From positions 192,532 through 256,531 of the forward strand of contig CAKSEY010000002.1 of the NCBI GenBank assembly GCA_934448295.1: DNA of 64,000 nucleotides, given 5' to 3'. Below are positions 1 through 9,296 of the stretch, piece after piece; position 1 is the first letter of the stretch, and the number at the start of each line of letters is the position of its first letter. The notes under the pieces are model-generated. The model saw only the letters and a program-made list of their open reading frames with translations. It was not told the DNA's origin and made no database searches. The position numbers and the translations under genes were made by a program. The stretch comes from an uncultured Oscillospiraceae bacterium (GTDB lineage: Bacteria > Bacillota > Clostridia > Oscillospirales > Ruminococcaceae).

Positions 1-38
1 TTTCGATAACTTGATTTTATTATATGGGGTGGTACAGC

Positions 39-2231
39 ATGACCGGTTCGACGGTAACAACATTTGAACAGCTCGCGGAGAAGATAAAGGCAAGCGAGAA
101 GCCCTACGACCTGGAAAAGATAACGCAGGCGTACAAGGTCGCGGAAAAGGCTCACGAGGGGCAGATGCGCACCTCCGGCGACCCGTATATCACACACCCG
201 CTGGCTGTGGCGGCTATCCTGCTGGATTACTGCATGGATACCGACACCATATGCGCGGCGCTGCTGCACGACACCGTTGAGGACACCGACGTCACGCTTG
301 ACGAGCTTCGCAAGAAATTCGGCGAGGACGTTGCGCTGATGGTAGACGGCGTTACAAAAATAGGACTTGTCCCGCTGGTCTCCAAAGAGGAACAGCAGGC
401 TGAGAATATCCGCAAGATACTCATGGCGATGTCAAAGGATATCCGCGTAATAATCATCAAGCTTGCCGACCGCCTCCACAATATGCGCACACTCGCCGCA
501 AGACCCCCCGAGAAGCAGCGCAAGACCTCCCTTGAGACCATGAACTTCTACGCGCCTATCGCCCATCGCCTTGGTATCAGCGACGTCAAGGAGGAAATGG
601 AGGATATCGCGATACACTACCTCGACCCCTACGGCTGTAAGGAAGTCGAAGAGCAGATTGCCCTCCATAAAGAGGAGCGCGACGCATTCATCGAGAGCAT
701 AAAGCAGCGCATAAGAGAGCGCATTTCCGACATAAAGCCCGCCCCGATAATTGAGGGACGCGTAAAGTCCATTTACAGCATATACAAAAAGGTCTACGTC
801 AAGAACAAGCGCTTCGACGAGATATACGATATCTACGCGGTGCGCGTTATCGTGCAGTCGGTCATTGAGTGCTACAACGTGCTCGGTGTTATCCACGATA
901 TGTTCCGCCCGATACCCTACCGCTTCAAGGACTATATCGCCACCCCGAAGCCTAACCGCTACCAGTCCCTCCACACCACCGTGATAGGGCGCGAGGGGAT
1001 TCCGTTCGAGGTGCAGATACGCACGGTGGAAATGCACAACACCGCGCAGTACGGCGTTGCCGCCCACTGGAAGTACAAGGCAGGCATTTCCGGAAACGTT
1101 TCGGGAGAGAAGCGCTTCGACTGGATAAGGCAGCTCCTTGAGCGTCAGCAGGAAGCGGACGACGTTGAAGCTATCGCGGACGCGATAAAGACCGACCTCG
1201 CCCCGGACGAGGTATTCGCATTCACGCCTAAGGGCGACGTTATCTCACTGCCCATGGGCGCGACTGTGCTGGATTTCGCCTACTCGATACACACCCAGGT
1301 CGGAAACAAAATGACCGGCGCAAAGGTCGGCGGCAGAATGGTCAGCTTTGATTACCAGATAAAAACCGGCGATATAGTTGAGATACTTACCTCCGGCTCG
1401 CCGAATTACGGCCCCAACAGAAACTGGCTGGAAATCGCCCGCACCACCGAGGCCAAGAGCAAGATACGGAGCTGGTTCAAGAAGGAATGCCGCGAGGAGA
1501 ACATCGAGCGCGGCAAAGAGGAACTGGAGCACGAATTCAAGCGCAACGGCATTGCCATCACTCCCGAGCTGCTGCAGTCGGCGGCTCAGCGCCAGAGACT
1601 GGGCTCCGTGGACGACCTGTACGCCGCGATAGGCTACGGCGGCGTATCCATGTCCAAGATAGTGCAGCGCATAAAGGAGGAGCAGCTCCGCAGCCACAAG
1701 GAGCAGCAGGCGGTACAGGCGGCAGCCTCCGACCCGGCGGAAGCCATCAGCGAGAACAACCGCCGCTCCCGCAGCAAGGGAATCATCATCGAGGGCGTGG
1801 ACAACTGCCTTGTGAAATTCGCACAGTGCTGCAACCCGCTGCCCGGCGACCCGATAATCGGATTCGTCACCCGCGGATTCGGCGTATCTATCCACAAGCA
1901 GGACTGCGTTAACGTTGTCAACAACATGGACAACCCCGACAACAAGGACCGCTGGATAAAGGCAAGCTGGGCGGGGCTGGACGACTCCACCTACCGCGCA
2001 ACGATAGACGTTATCGCAGAGGACAGGATAACGATATTCGCGGATATAACCACCGCCATCGCTACTAACCATATCCCGCTGCACGAGATGAACGCGCACC
2101 ACCTGAAAAACGGCAACATGAGCCTTGTGGTAACAGTCGAGATAGCCGGAATGGAACAGCTTTCAAACGTAATGACAAGGCTCCAGAAGATACCCGGCGT
2201 TATCTCGGTAGAGCGCACCGGAAAGCAGTAA
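39..2231 (+). CDS. relA: Bifunctional (p)ppGpp synthetase/hydrolase (RelA/SpoT, Rsh)
   Basis: Makes and degrades the stringent-response alarmone (p)ppGpp in the cytoplasm. The 730-residue protein has the full long-RSH order. An N-terminal HD hydrolase domain carries ALLHDTVEDT. The synthetase domain carries RFKDYIATPKPNRYQSLHTT; its RFKD (RxKD) form is the one linked to bifunctional Gram-positive enzymes. A TGS domain starts at VFAFTPKGDVISLP, a Cys-containing segment reads CVKFAQCCNPLPGD, and a C-terminal ACT domain ends the protein. An in-frame ATG at 24 exists, but GGGGTGG at 26-32 is placed to serve ATG 39, so I use 39. It is the first visible gene of a plus-strand run with the hydrolase and NAPRTase genes; its promoter lies outside the window. 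Length is normal for the family. Confidence 0.96.
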   Translation: MTGSTVTTFEQLAEKIKASEKPYDLEKITQAYKVAEKAHEGQMRTSGDPYITHPLAVAAILLDYCMDTDTICAALLHDTVEDTDVTLDELRKKFGEDVALMVDGVTKIGLVPLVSKEEQQAENIRKILMAMSKDIRVIIIKLADRLHNMRTLAARPPEKQRKTSLETMNFYAPIAHRLGISDVKEEMEDIAIHYLDPYGCKEVEEQIALHKEERDAFIESIKQRIRERISDIKPAPIIEGRVKSIYSIYKKVYVKNKRFDEIYDIYAVRVIVQSVIECYNVLGVIHDMFRPIPYRFKDYIATPKPNRYQSLHTTVIGREGIPFEVQIRTVEMHNTAQYGVAAHWKYKAGISGNVSGEKRFDWIRQLLERQQEADDVEAIADAIKTDLAPDEVFAFTPKGDVISLPMGATVLDFAYSIHTQVGNKMTGAKVGGRMVSFDYQIKTGDIVEILTSGSPNYGPNRNWLEIARTTEAKSKIRSWFKKECREENIERGKEELEHEFKRNGIAITPELLQSAAQRQRLGSVDDLYAAIGYGGVSMSKIVQRIKEEQLRSHKEQQAVQAAASDPAEAISENNRRSRSKGIIIEGVDNCLVKFAQCCNPLPGDPIIGFVTRGFGVSIHKQDCVNVVNNMDNPDNKDRWIKASWAGLDDSTYRATIDVIAEDRITIFADITTAIATNHIPLHEMNAHHLKNGNMSLVVTVEIAGMEQLSNVMTRLQKIPGVISVERTGKQ

Positions 2232-2241
2232 AGGAGGTTCT

Positions 2242-2874
2242 ATGCAGATATATCAGCTCCCGCTGGGAGCGCTCCAGACCAACTGCTACATCCTCCCCGG
2301 GGAGGACGGCCGGGCAGTTGTTATAGACCCAGTCTCCGTCACGGAGGTGGAAATGTTCCTGCTCACCCATGGGCTTTCCCTCGGGACCATCGTGATAACG
2401 CACGGTCATTACGACCATTTCGCGGGAGCTGCCGAGCTCCAGCGGAAATCCGGCGCTAAGATATTCGCCAGCGCCCCGGACGAGCAGATGTACTCCAGCG
2501 CCGCCAAAAGCTGGGCGGACTTCATGCCGGTGGATTTCTCGCCGATAAAGCCGGATAAGCTGTTTTCTGACGGCGGGGAATTCACCGCAGAGGGGCTGAA
2601 ATTCCGCGTAATGGCAGCTCCCGGGCATACTGCGGGGAGCTGTCTGCTGTTCCTCGAAAACGAGGGCGAACAGGTAATTTTCTGCGGGGACGTGGTTTTC
2701 TGCATGGGCGTCGGCAGGACGGACGGCTTCTCCGGAAGCACCCGGGATATGTTGGACAGCCTTGAAAAAATCGCGAAGCTCCCCGGGGACTACAAGATCT
2801 ACCCCGGTCATGGAAGCACAACAACGCTTGACTACGAGCGCGAAAACAACCCCTACATTGCAAGATACAGATGA
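2242..2874 (+). CDS. Metallo-beta-lactamase-fold hydrolase (glyoxalase II-like)
   Basis: A 210-residue cytoplasmic protein of the MBL-fold hydrolase superfamily. The metal-binding signature is THGHYDHFAG (HxHxDH), followed by a distal His in APGHTAGS, Asp in FCGDVVF and a final His in YPGHGS, so a two-metal site appears intact. It resembles the short glyoxalase II-like group common in Firmicutes next to relA/SpoT; thioester hydrolysis is the usual suggestion, but the substrate cannot be read from sequence. It starts 10 bases after relA behind an AAAGGAGG site and is probably cotranscribed with it. Confidence 0.9.
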   Translation: MQIYQLPLGALQTNCYILPGEDGRAVVIDPVSVTEVEMFLLTHGLSLGTIVITHGHYDHFAGAAELQRKSGAKIFASAPDEQMYSSAAKSWADFMPVDFSPIKPDKLFSDGGEFTAEGLKFRVMAAPGHTAGSCLLFLENEGEQVIFCGDVVFCMGVGRTDGFSGSTRDMLDSLEKIAKLPGDYKIYPGHGSTTTLDYERENNPYIARYR

Positions 2875-2879
2875 ATGGG

Positions 2880-2970
2880 GATACGCTGAATAAAGCGCAG
2901 CGTAACAAAATCAGACGCGTGAGTACGCTCGTTTGAACGGGTCGATTTTGTTTTATTCAGCGTTTCCCTA
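2880..2970. repeat. Interspersed palindromic element, copy 1
   Basis: The spacer between the MBL hydrolase and pncB starts GATACGCTGAATAAA and ends TTTATTCAGCGTTTCC, which are near-complementary ends, with GTTTGAACGGGTCGATTTTG inside. The same ends and the same internal block recur at 9297-9371. The copies differ by a short internal indel (about 90 against 75 bases). No ORF is present. It looks like a small non-autonomous, MITE- or REP-like hairpin element. Confidence 0.7.
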
Positions 2971-2987
2971 GGTGAAGGGAGCATAAA

Positions 2988-4448
2988 ATGATAACCGAAC
3001 AGAACTGCACCATGCTGTGCGATTTCTACCAGCTTACTATGGGCAACGGATATTTCCGGACAAAGCATACGGACAGGATCGCATACTTCGACGTATTTTT
3101 CCGCAAAGTCCCGGACGGCGGCGGTTACGCCATCTGCGCGGGTCTGGAGCAGGTGATCAGCTATATCCAGGGGCTGCATTTCACTGAGGACGACATAAGC
3201 TACCTGCGCACAAAGAAGATTTTCAGCGAGGATTTCCTCGATTATCTCAGGAATTTCAAATTCACCGGCGATATCTGGGCTGTGCCGGAGGGCACCCCGG
3301 TGTTCCCGTCTGAGCCGCTCATTACCGTGCGCGCTCCCGCGATTCAGGCTCAGCTTGTGGAAACTATGCTCCTGCTGCTGGTGAACCACCAGTCGCTGAT
3401 AGCCACAAAGGCTAACAGGATAGTCCGCGCGGCTCAGGGGCGCGCCATCTCGGAGTTCGGCTCCCGCCGGGCGCAGGGGGCAAGCGGCGCCGTGCTCGGC
3501 GCGAGAGCCGCATACATCGGCGGCTGTGCCGGAACTGCCTGCGTGCTCGCTGACGAGATGTACGGAGTTCCCGCCACCGGAACCATGGCGCATAGCTGGG
3601 TGCAGATGTTCGACACAGAGCTTGAAGCCTTTGAGAGCTACTGCCGCACCTATCCGGATTCCTCTACCCTGTTGGTGGACACCTATAACGTGCTGAAAAG
3701 CGGAGTCCCTAACGCGATAAAGGCATTCGACAATGTGCTGAAGCCACTGGGAAAGCGCCCCTGCGGTATTCGGCTGGATTCCGGAGATATCGCGTATCTC
3801 TCCCGCGAGGCGCGCAGAATGCTGGACGAGGCAGGCTATCCCGACTGCAAGATAGTCGCTTCCAACAGCCTTGACGAGAGAATAATCACCGACCTGCTGA
3901 ATCAGGGCGCGAAGATCGACCTTTTCGGCGTGGGCGAAAGGCTGATAACCGCAAGCAGCGAACCGGTTTTCGGCGGAGTGTACAAGCTGGCGGCAGTGGA
4001 GGAAAACGGCGTTATCACCCCGAAAATCAAGATCTCCGAGAACGTCAGCAAGATAACCAACCCGCACTACAAGAAGCTCTACCGCCTGTACAGCCGCGAA
4101 AACGGAAAAGCCATCGCCGACCAGCTCTACGTTTACGACGAGGTGATAGACGATACAAAGCCCCTCACCATTTTCGACCCGGATTTCACCTGGAAGAAAA
4201 AGCGCGTAACGGATTTCACCGCAAAGGAGCTCCAGGTGCAGATATTCAGGGGCGGCGAGCTGGTATACAAGAAGCCCTCGCTCCAGGAGATACGCGCCTA
4301 CTGCGCACAGCAGATAGACACCCTCTGGGACGAGGTGCTGCGCTTCGACAATCCGCACAACTACTACGTTGACCTTTCGCAGAAGCTCTGGGACATCAAG
4401 CACTCGCTGCTGGACAACGGCGGCGCCCTTGGAGGCGAGGAGAAATGA
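2988..4448 (+). CDS. pncB: Nicotinate phosphoribosyltransferase
   Basis: First step of the Preiss-Handler NAD salvage route: nicotinate + PRPP (+ ATP) to nicotinate mononucleotide. The 486-residue length is normal for the Gram-positive enzyme. Visible family features are the N-terminal TMGNGYF segment, EFGSRRAQG (phosphate/PRPP region), LLVDTYNVLKSGV, and GIRLDSGDIAYLS near residues 260-275. The start follows GTGAAGGGAGC. It lies after the palindromic element and overlaps the next gene by an ATGA junction, so translation of the two is probably coupled. No NAD-related regulator is visible nearby. Confidence 0.94.
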   Translation: MITEQNCTMLCDFYQLTMGNGYFRTKHTDRIAYFDVFFRKVPDGGGYAICAGLEQVISYIQGLHFTEDDISYLRTKKIFSEDFLDYLRNFKFTGDIWAVPEGTPVFPSEPLITVRAPAIQAQLVETMLLLLVNHQSLIATKANRIVRAAQGRAISEFGSRRAQGASGAVLGARAAYIGGCAGTACVLADEMYGVPATGTMAHSWVQMFDTELEAFESYCRTYPDSSTLLVDTYNVLKSGVPNAIKAFDNVLKPLGKRPCGIRLDSGDIAYLSREARRMLDEAGYPDCKIVASNSLDERIITDLLNQGAKIDLFGVGERLITASSEPVFGGVYKLAAVEENGVITPKIKISENVSKITNPHYKKLYRLYSRENGKAIADQLYVYDEVIDDTKPLTIFDPDFTWKKKRVTDFTAKELQVQIFRGGELVYKKPSLQEIRAYCAQQIDTLWDEVLRFDNPHNYYVDLSQKLWDIKHSLLDNGGALGGEEK

Positions 4449-5026
4449 CGCTCCGCGACACGGTACAGCGTTCTCTCGGGAAGATAACCCGGGACGACCC
4501 CGGCGCGCGGTATTGCGGCTTTGCTCCTCCGGAGGAAACGGCGGGCGCGATAGACACCTCGCCCGACAAAAGCGGAGAAGCAGGCATAGCATTCCTTGCC
4601 GACCGCATGGTGATACTGCTTGATGGAAGCGCCGTGCAGCTCTTTTACAGCGAGATAGAGGGCACGGAAATTATCCCGAGCTATGAATCCCCGTTCGAGG
4701 ACGAGCTGATCATAAACGCCGGGAGATCCGTCCGCATTTCGGACTGCTCCCTCAACAAGCGGGAATTACAGCGCCTGCTGAACGACTTGTGCTATCTCAG
4801 CGCGGCAATGACCGCCGCCCAGCGCGAGGAGCTTTCCTCACAGCTCACTGCGGAGGCTCTGGAATATTACAGCGCGGACTTACAGCCGGCTCCCGCCGCA
4901 GATATGGCAGAGAAAAATTCTCCCGCGCGTGAAGCTCCTTCAGAATCCCAGGAGAAATACACCGACGAGGATATCAGAAAGGCGCTGATGAGGTCGATAT
5001 CCGCACTGAAAAGAAGAAAGAAATAA
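4445..5026 (+). CDS. Conserved-type hypothetical protein
   Basis: A 193-residue soluble protein that I do not recognise. The N-terminal 115 residues look like a small alpha/beta domain with alternating hydrophobic strands (MVILLDGSAVQLFYSEI, DELIINAGRSVRI) and could be a PH-like fold. The middle is helical and the tail is basic (SALKRRKK) after an acidic, Pro/Ser-rich linker. There is no signal peptide or membrane segment. Its start overlaps the pncB stop by four bases and a strong terminator follows, so it is the last gene of the relA-pncB run. Function unknown. Confidence 0.75.
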   Translation: MTLRDTVQRSLGKITRDDPGARYCGFAPPEETAGAIDTSPDKSGEAGIAFLADRMVILLDGSAVQLFYSEIEGTEIIPSYESPFEDELIINAGRSVRISDCSLNKRELQRLLNDLCYLSAAMTAAQREELSSQLTAEALEYYSADLQPAPAADMAEKNSPAREAPSESQEKYTDEDIRKALMRSISALKRRKK

Positions 5027-5032
5027 ACGCAT

Positions 5033-5069
5033 GGGAGGTGCAATCAAGACGATTGCACCTCCCGTTTTT
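5033..5069 (+). terminator. Strong intrinsic terminator
   Basis: A perfect 13-bp stem (GGGAGGTGCAATC with GATTGCACCTCCC), a 5-base loop and GTTTTT. It ends the plus-strand run and also separates it from the convergent potD gene, whose stop codon is at 5071-5073. Confidence 0.93.
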
Positions 5070-5070
5070 A

Positions 5071-6357
5071 TCAGTAAATGTCTTTCTTTTTCTTTACATA
5101 CCGCCGTATAAGCGTGAATATTATCAGACCCAGGCACAGAAGCAGGAACGTCGGCACCAGCCAGAGGTTAGTGTTCTGATCCTCTGCGGACTTCATCTCT
5201 GTCCACAGGGTCTGCATTTGCAGGTTCGCTTCATCGGAAAGGTTCACGAAAATGGTCGTGTGCTCGTCAAGGTACTCGTCCCCGGGATAGGATACCGGAT
5301 TCTCGCGGGTGTCCTCGTCAAGCATTTCAAAGGCGGCGCTGTGAGGCGTGGAATAGCAGATATAGTCGATATTCGCGTAGGCTATATCCGGCTCGCACAT
5401 GAAGTTAATATACATCTCCGCGGCTTCCTTCTGCTTTGCGCCGGTCGGAATACACATCGCGTCAATGAACAGGTTCGTGCCGCTCTTCGGGACTGCGAAA
5501 TCAAGATCCTCGTTCTCTTCAAGGATAGTCAGCGCGTCGCCCGCGTAATACGGAGCTATCCACGCGTCATTCGCCGCCATCTTGTCGAATATCTCGTCCA
5601 TGACGTACGCCTGAACTACGCTTTTCTGCTCCTTTAGCTTGTTCGCGGCGGCGGTCAGCTCGTCCTTGTTCTCGGTGTTCAGGGAGTAGCCCATCATTAT
5701 CTCGGCTATCGCGAACGCGTCCCTGGGGTTGTCGAACATCAGTATCTGGTCGGCGTAATCCTCGTTCCACAGTATATCCCAGTCGATTTCCTCTTTCGGG
5801 ATATCTATCTGCGTGGTGTTGTATATCAGCCCGACAGTTCCCCAGGTGTACGGCACGGAATACGCATTGTCCGGGTCGTAGGCGGGATCCACAAAGCTCG
5901 GCATGATGTACTTGAAGTTCGGGATATTGTCGAAATCCAGCGGCTGTATCATGTCCTCCTTTATCATCTTGGAGATCATGTAGTCGGACGGGATTATGAC
6001 GTCATAGCTTGCTCCGCCGCCTTTCAGCTTCGCGTAGAGCTCCTCGTTGGTGGCGTAGTTCGTGTAGTTCACCTTTATTCCGGTGAGCTTTGTGAACTCT
6101 GCGTTGACGTTCAGCGTGCCCTCGTCCGCGCCGGTGCAGATGTACTCGCCCCAGTTGTAGACGTTTATCGAAATATCCTGCCCTTTGAACCGGGTGTAGT
6201 AGTCCATATCCTCCACCGTAAGGGTCTGCGCTTCGGATTCCTCTGTTTCAGCCTCGGCTGTGCCGTCGGAAGCCTGCACGGCTCCGGAACAGCCGGAAAG
6301 CCCGATAACAGCCGCCGCGCAGAGGACGGCGCTCAGCCTCTTGAAGATAACGTTCAT
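5071..6357 (-). CDS. potD: Spermidine/putrescine-binding lipoprotein PotD with extra C-terminal anchor
   Basis: Extracellular solute-binding protein of the polyamine ABC importer. A lipoprotein signal with lipobox LSGC lies near residues 20-23, followed by an acidic Ser/Thr/Glu-rich spacer. The mature domain shows PotD-like segments such as NVYNWGEYI, DVIIPSDYMI and VPYTWGTVGLIYN. At 428 residues it is longer than a usual PotD (about 350). The excess includes a C-terminal hydrophobic helix (about 398-418, WLVPTFLLLCLGLIIFTLI) followed by RRYVKKKK, which looks like a second membrane anchor. The start overlaps potC by four bases. Last gene of potABCD. Confidence 0.92.
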   Translation of the reverse strand: MNVIFKRLSAVLCAAAVIGLSGCSGAVQASDGTAEAETEESEAQTLTVEDMDYYTRFKGQDISINVYNWGEYICTGADEGTLNVNAEFTKLTGIKVNYTNYATNEELYAKLKGGGASYDVIIPSDYMISKMIKEDMIQPLDFDNIPNFKYIMPSFVDPAYDPDNAYSVPYTWGTVGLIYNTTQIDIPKEEIDWDILWNEDYADQILMFDNPRDAFAIAEIMMGYSLNTENKDELTAAANKLKEQKSVVQAYVMDEIFDKMAANDAWIAPYYAGDALTILEENEDLDFAVPKSGTNLFIDAMCIPTGAKQKEAAEMYINFMCEPDIAYANIDYICYSTPHSAAFEMLDEDTRENPVSYPGDEYLDEHTTIFVNLSDEANLQMQTLWTEMKSAEDQNTNLWLVPTFLLLCLGLIIFTLIRRYVKKKKDIY

Positions 6358-7163
6358 CCCTCGTCGCCCCCGTTTGCTCTGTTTATGCGGTCCTGTCTGG
6401 TCTCGATGATGTGCTTAACCACAAGCACTATGACCACAACAACGAAAATTATCGTAGACAGCGCGTTTATCTCCGGGGAGATCTTCCTGCGAGTCATGGA
6501 GTAGATGGTTATAGGAAGCGTCTGGGAGGTGGAACCGCTGGTGAAGTAGCTTATTACGAAATCGTCCAGCGAGAACGTGAACGACATCAGGAATCCGCTG
6601 ACAACGCCCGGCATTATCTCCGGAAGAATCACCTTGCGCAGCGCCGTGAACGGGCTGCACCCGAGGTCCTGAGCCGCCTCGAACAGATTCGGGTCCATCT
6701 GGCGGAACTTCGGCATAACGTTCAGGATAACATACGGGACGTCAAATGTGATGTGCGCGATAAGCAGGGTCACAAAGCCGAACTCAAGGTTCATTCTTGC
6801 CGCAAAGAACACGAACAGTAGCATGAGCGACACGCCGGTGACCATCTCAGGATTCACGATAGGCATATTGGTGATGTTCATTACGACAGCCTTCGGCACT
6901 TTTCGCATGGAATTTATGCCGATAGCGGCAAGCGTTCCGAGGACGGTCGCCGCAATGCTTGCGATCACCGCGATTATCAGGGTGTTTATCAGCGAGGAGA
7001 TTATCACCTCGTTGCGGAACAGCTTGGCGTACCAGTCAAGCGTGAATCCGCTGAATACCGAACGGCTCTTCGTTTCGTTGAACGAGAACACGATCAGCAC
7101 GAATATTGGCACATACAGGAACATCAGCACAAGTCCCATGTAGACCTTGGATAAGGTTTTCAT
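6354..7163 (-). CDS. potC: Spermidine/putrescine ABC transporter permease PotC
   Basis: Inner-membrane permease subunit, 269 residues with about six membrane helices. It carries the EAA-type coupling loop that contacts the ATPase (FEAAQDLGCSPFTALRKVIL). The SFSLDDFVISYFTSG segment is typical of PotC. The start sits behind GGAGGT and the stop overlaps potD. It is separated from potB by a 200-base repeat element, unusual inside an operon whose other junctions overlap. Confidence 0.94.
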   Translation of the reverse strand: MKTLSKVYMGLVLMFLYVPIFVLIVFSFNETKSRSVFSGFTLDWYAKLFRNEVIISSLINTLIIAVIASIAATVLGTLAAIGINSMRKVPKAVVMNITNMPIVNPEMVTGVSLMLLFVFFAARMNLEFGFVTLLIAHITFDVPYVILNVMPKFRQMDPNLFEAAQDLGCSPFTALRKVILPEIMPGVVSGFLMSFTFSLDDFVISYFTSGSTSQTLPITIYSMTRRKISPEINALSTIIFVVVVIVLVVKHIIETRQDRINRANGGDEG

Positions 7164-7176
7164 TCACACTACCTCC

Positions 7177-7380
7177 AAATTTAATTCGGAATTCTGAAAT
7201 CGGAATTCGGAATTTTGGTATCCGCTTCGCGGTGGAGCTCATTTTCGTATGGGCAAACACCCATGTCTGCCACTTCCGCAATTGTTTGCGGCTCGCATTT
7301 TCCGGGAGGGGCAAGCCCCTCCCCTACATTTACATATACCGCATAAAGGGGTATATAATTCCGAATTATGAATTCCGAAT
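7177..7380. repeat. Inverted-repeat-flanked intergenic element inside the pot operon
   Basis: The spacer between potB and potC begins AATTTAATTCGGAATTC and ends GAATTCCGAATTTAAA, an inverted terminal repeat. It contains a second GGAATTCGGAATTTTGG block and a GGGAGGGGCAAGCCCCTCCC hairpin near 7302-7321. A shorter piece with the same TTAATTCGGAATTCGGAATTTTGG start lies at 55941. There is no coding capacity. It appears to be a MITE-like insertion that left the potB stop and the potC ribosome site intact. Confidence 0.72.
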
Positions 7381-8190
7381 TTAAATCAGTACCTGGTCGT
7401 CAGGGTTGAACTGGTTCATCAACGTCATTATCACGAGGATTATGACCATCAGCACCAGCGAAATTCCCGCGCCGAGGTGCGGATTGTAGGAATTGCCAAG
7501 GAACTGCATCTCGATAAGGTCGCCGATAAGCAGGTTGGAGCCGCCGCCCAGCATTCTCGAGATAATGAACGTACTGATAGCCGGCACAAACACCATAGTA
7601 ACTCCGGACATAATGCCCGGAACAGACAGCGGAACGATCACCCGGAAAAGTATCTTCACGGGGTTGCACCCGAGGTCGAACGCGGCCTCTATAAGGCTCT
7701 TGTCTATCTTCACCATGACCGAATACAGCGGAAGTATCATGTACGGCAGATAGTTATAGACCATGCCGAGCACAACGGCGCCCTCCGTGTTTATCAGCTT
7801 GAACGGCCCCAGCCCGAAGAATCCCAGGATATTGTTGATTATGCCGTTGTTGCCCAGGAGCGTCATCCATGCGTAGGTACGCAGCAGAAAGTTCATCCAC
7901 ATCGGCAGCATGACTATCATCAGCATGGTCGCCTGGTGGTGCTTCTTCATTCTCGACAGGATAAAGGAGACCGGATAGGCAAGCACAAGGCATATCACCG
8001 TTGCGATAACCGCAAGCCATATGGAGCGCACGAATATATTTGCGTACTGACCCACGCCCGCAATATGCTCCATCGTGAAATGTCCATCTTCATCGGTAAA
8101 CGCGAAGTACGCCACCATCAGCAGCGGAACAACTATAAACACCGCCATCCACACAAGATAGGGCGCTGCAAAGACTTTAAGCTTCTTCAT
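7381..8190 (-). CDS. potB: Spermidine/putrescine ABC transporter permease PotB
   Basis: Second permease, 269 residues with about six membrane helices. The ATPase-coupling loop is visible as IEAAFDLGCNPVKILFRVIV, and the MPMWMNFLLRTYAW segment is characteristic of PotB. The start overlaps the 3' end of potA by 14 bases, with GGAGGGG inside potA as its ribosome site. The stop codon abuts the repeat element. Confidence 0.94.
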   Translation of the reverse strand: MKKLKVFAAPYLVWMAVFIVVPLLMVAYFAFTDEDGHFTMEHIAGVGQYANIFVRSIWLAVIATVICLVLAYPVSFILSRMKKHHQATMLMIVMLPMWMNFLLRTYAWMTLLGNNGIINNILGFFGLGPFKLINTEGAVVLGMVYNYLPYMILPLYSVMVKIDKSLIEAAFDLGCNPVKILFRVIVPLSVPGIMSGVTMVFVPAISTFIISRMLGGGSNLLIGDLIEMQFLGNSYNPHLGAGISLVLMVIILVIMTLMNQFNPDDQVLI

Positions 8191-9265
8191 GCTTTTCCCC
8201 TCCCATCAGTGCGGGATAAGCGTCCGGCTGCTCTGATTTGTGCATGATGTGGATATCATAGGGATCCACGGACATTCCGATAAGGCTGCCCACCGGCTCC
8301 GCCTTTGTGGAGTGTATCAGCCACTTGCGGTCAACGCAGTCCACCGTCATCTCGTAATGCACGCCCTTGAACACCACGGATTCCACTATACCCGTGAGCT
8401 GAGCCTGCTCCGCCGGGATCACCTTAACGTCCTCCGGACGGATAACCACGTCAACCGTCTCGTTCTTTCCGAAGCCCTTGTCAACGCACTCGAACTTCTT
8501 CCCCGCGAACTCCACAAGGCAGTCCTGCGGCATACAGCCGTTGAGGATATTGCTCTCGCCGATGAAGTCCGCAACAAATGCGTTTGTCGGCTCGTTGTAT
8601 ATGTCGATAGGCGAGCCTATCTGCTGAATATGTCCGCCGTTCATTACAACGACAGTATCGCTCATGGTGAGCGCTTCTTCCTGGTCGTGGGTGACGTAAA
8701 CGAATGTAAGCTCCAGCGCCTGCTGTATCTTGCGAAGCTCCGTCTGCATATCCTTGCGGAGCTTCAGGTCGAGCGCGCCCAGCGGCTCGTCCAGCAGGAG
8801 TATTTTCGGGTGATTTACCAGCGCCCTGGCTATCGCAACGCGCTGCTGCTGGCCGCCGGAAAGTCTCTGAATGGAGCGCTTTTCGAAGCCGGTGAGGTTC
8901 ACAAGCTCCAGCATTTCGCCAACGCGCTTCACTATCTCCTTTTCGCTGACATTTTTAATGCGCAGACCGAACGCGATATTTTCGTACACGTTAAGGTGCG
9001 GGAACAGCGCATACTTCTGGAACACCGTGTTTACATCGCGCTTGTGCGGCGGCAGGTCGTTTATCCTCTTGCCGTCGAGAAACACGTCGCCGGAGGTCGG
9101 GGTAAGGAACCCGCCGATTATCCTCAGGGTCGTGGTCTTTCCGCAGCCGGAGGGACCCAGCAGGGTTACGAACTCCTTGTCCTTTATGTCAAGGTCGATG
9201 TTCTTAAGTATCTGATCGCCGTCGAACTCCACGACGATATTTCGCAGGCTGATAATATTTTCCAT
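8177..9265 (-). CDS. potA: Spermidine/putrescine ABC transporter ATPase PotA
   Basis: ATP-hydrolysing subunit of the polyamine importer, 362 residues. Walker A is GPSGCGKTT, the signature is LSGGQQQRVAIARAL, Walker B is ILLLDEPLGALD and the switch His lies in YVTHDQEEAL. A C-terminal TOBE-type regulatory domain starts near IRPEDVKVIP. First gene of the operon, with AAAGGAAGG before the ATG and a consensus promoter about 180 bases upstream. No PotR-type regulator is adjacent. Confidence 0.96.
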   Translation of the reverse strand: MENIISLRNIVVEFDGDQILKNIDLDIKDKEFVTLLGPSGCGKTTTLRIIGGFLTPTSGDVFLDGKRINDLPPHKRDVNTVFQKYALFPHLNVYENIAFGLRIKNVSEKEIVKRVGEMLELVNLTGFEKRSIQRLSGGQQQRVAIARALVNHPKILLLDEPLGALDLKLRKDMQTELRKIQQALELTFVYVTHDQEEALTMSDTVVVMNGGHIQQIGSPIDIYNEPTNAFVADFIGESNILNGCMPQDCLVEFAGKKFECVDKGFGKNETVDVVIRPEDVKVIPAEQAQLTGIVESVVFKGVHYEMTVDCVDRKWLIHSTKAEPVGSLIGMSVDPYDIHIMHKSEQPDAYPALMGGEKHEEA

Positions 9266-9296
9266 CTGCTGACCTTCCTTTTATAAAATGCTCTGA

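Noticed and set aside
2853..4592. Long minus-strand frame antisense to pncB
   Set aside because: Covered by pncB with clear family motifs; no ribosome site for the antisense frame.
7302..7325. Terminator inside the pot operon
   Set aside because: The GGGAGGGG hairpin has no T run on the minus strand and lies in a repeat element; at most it attenuates.
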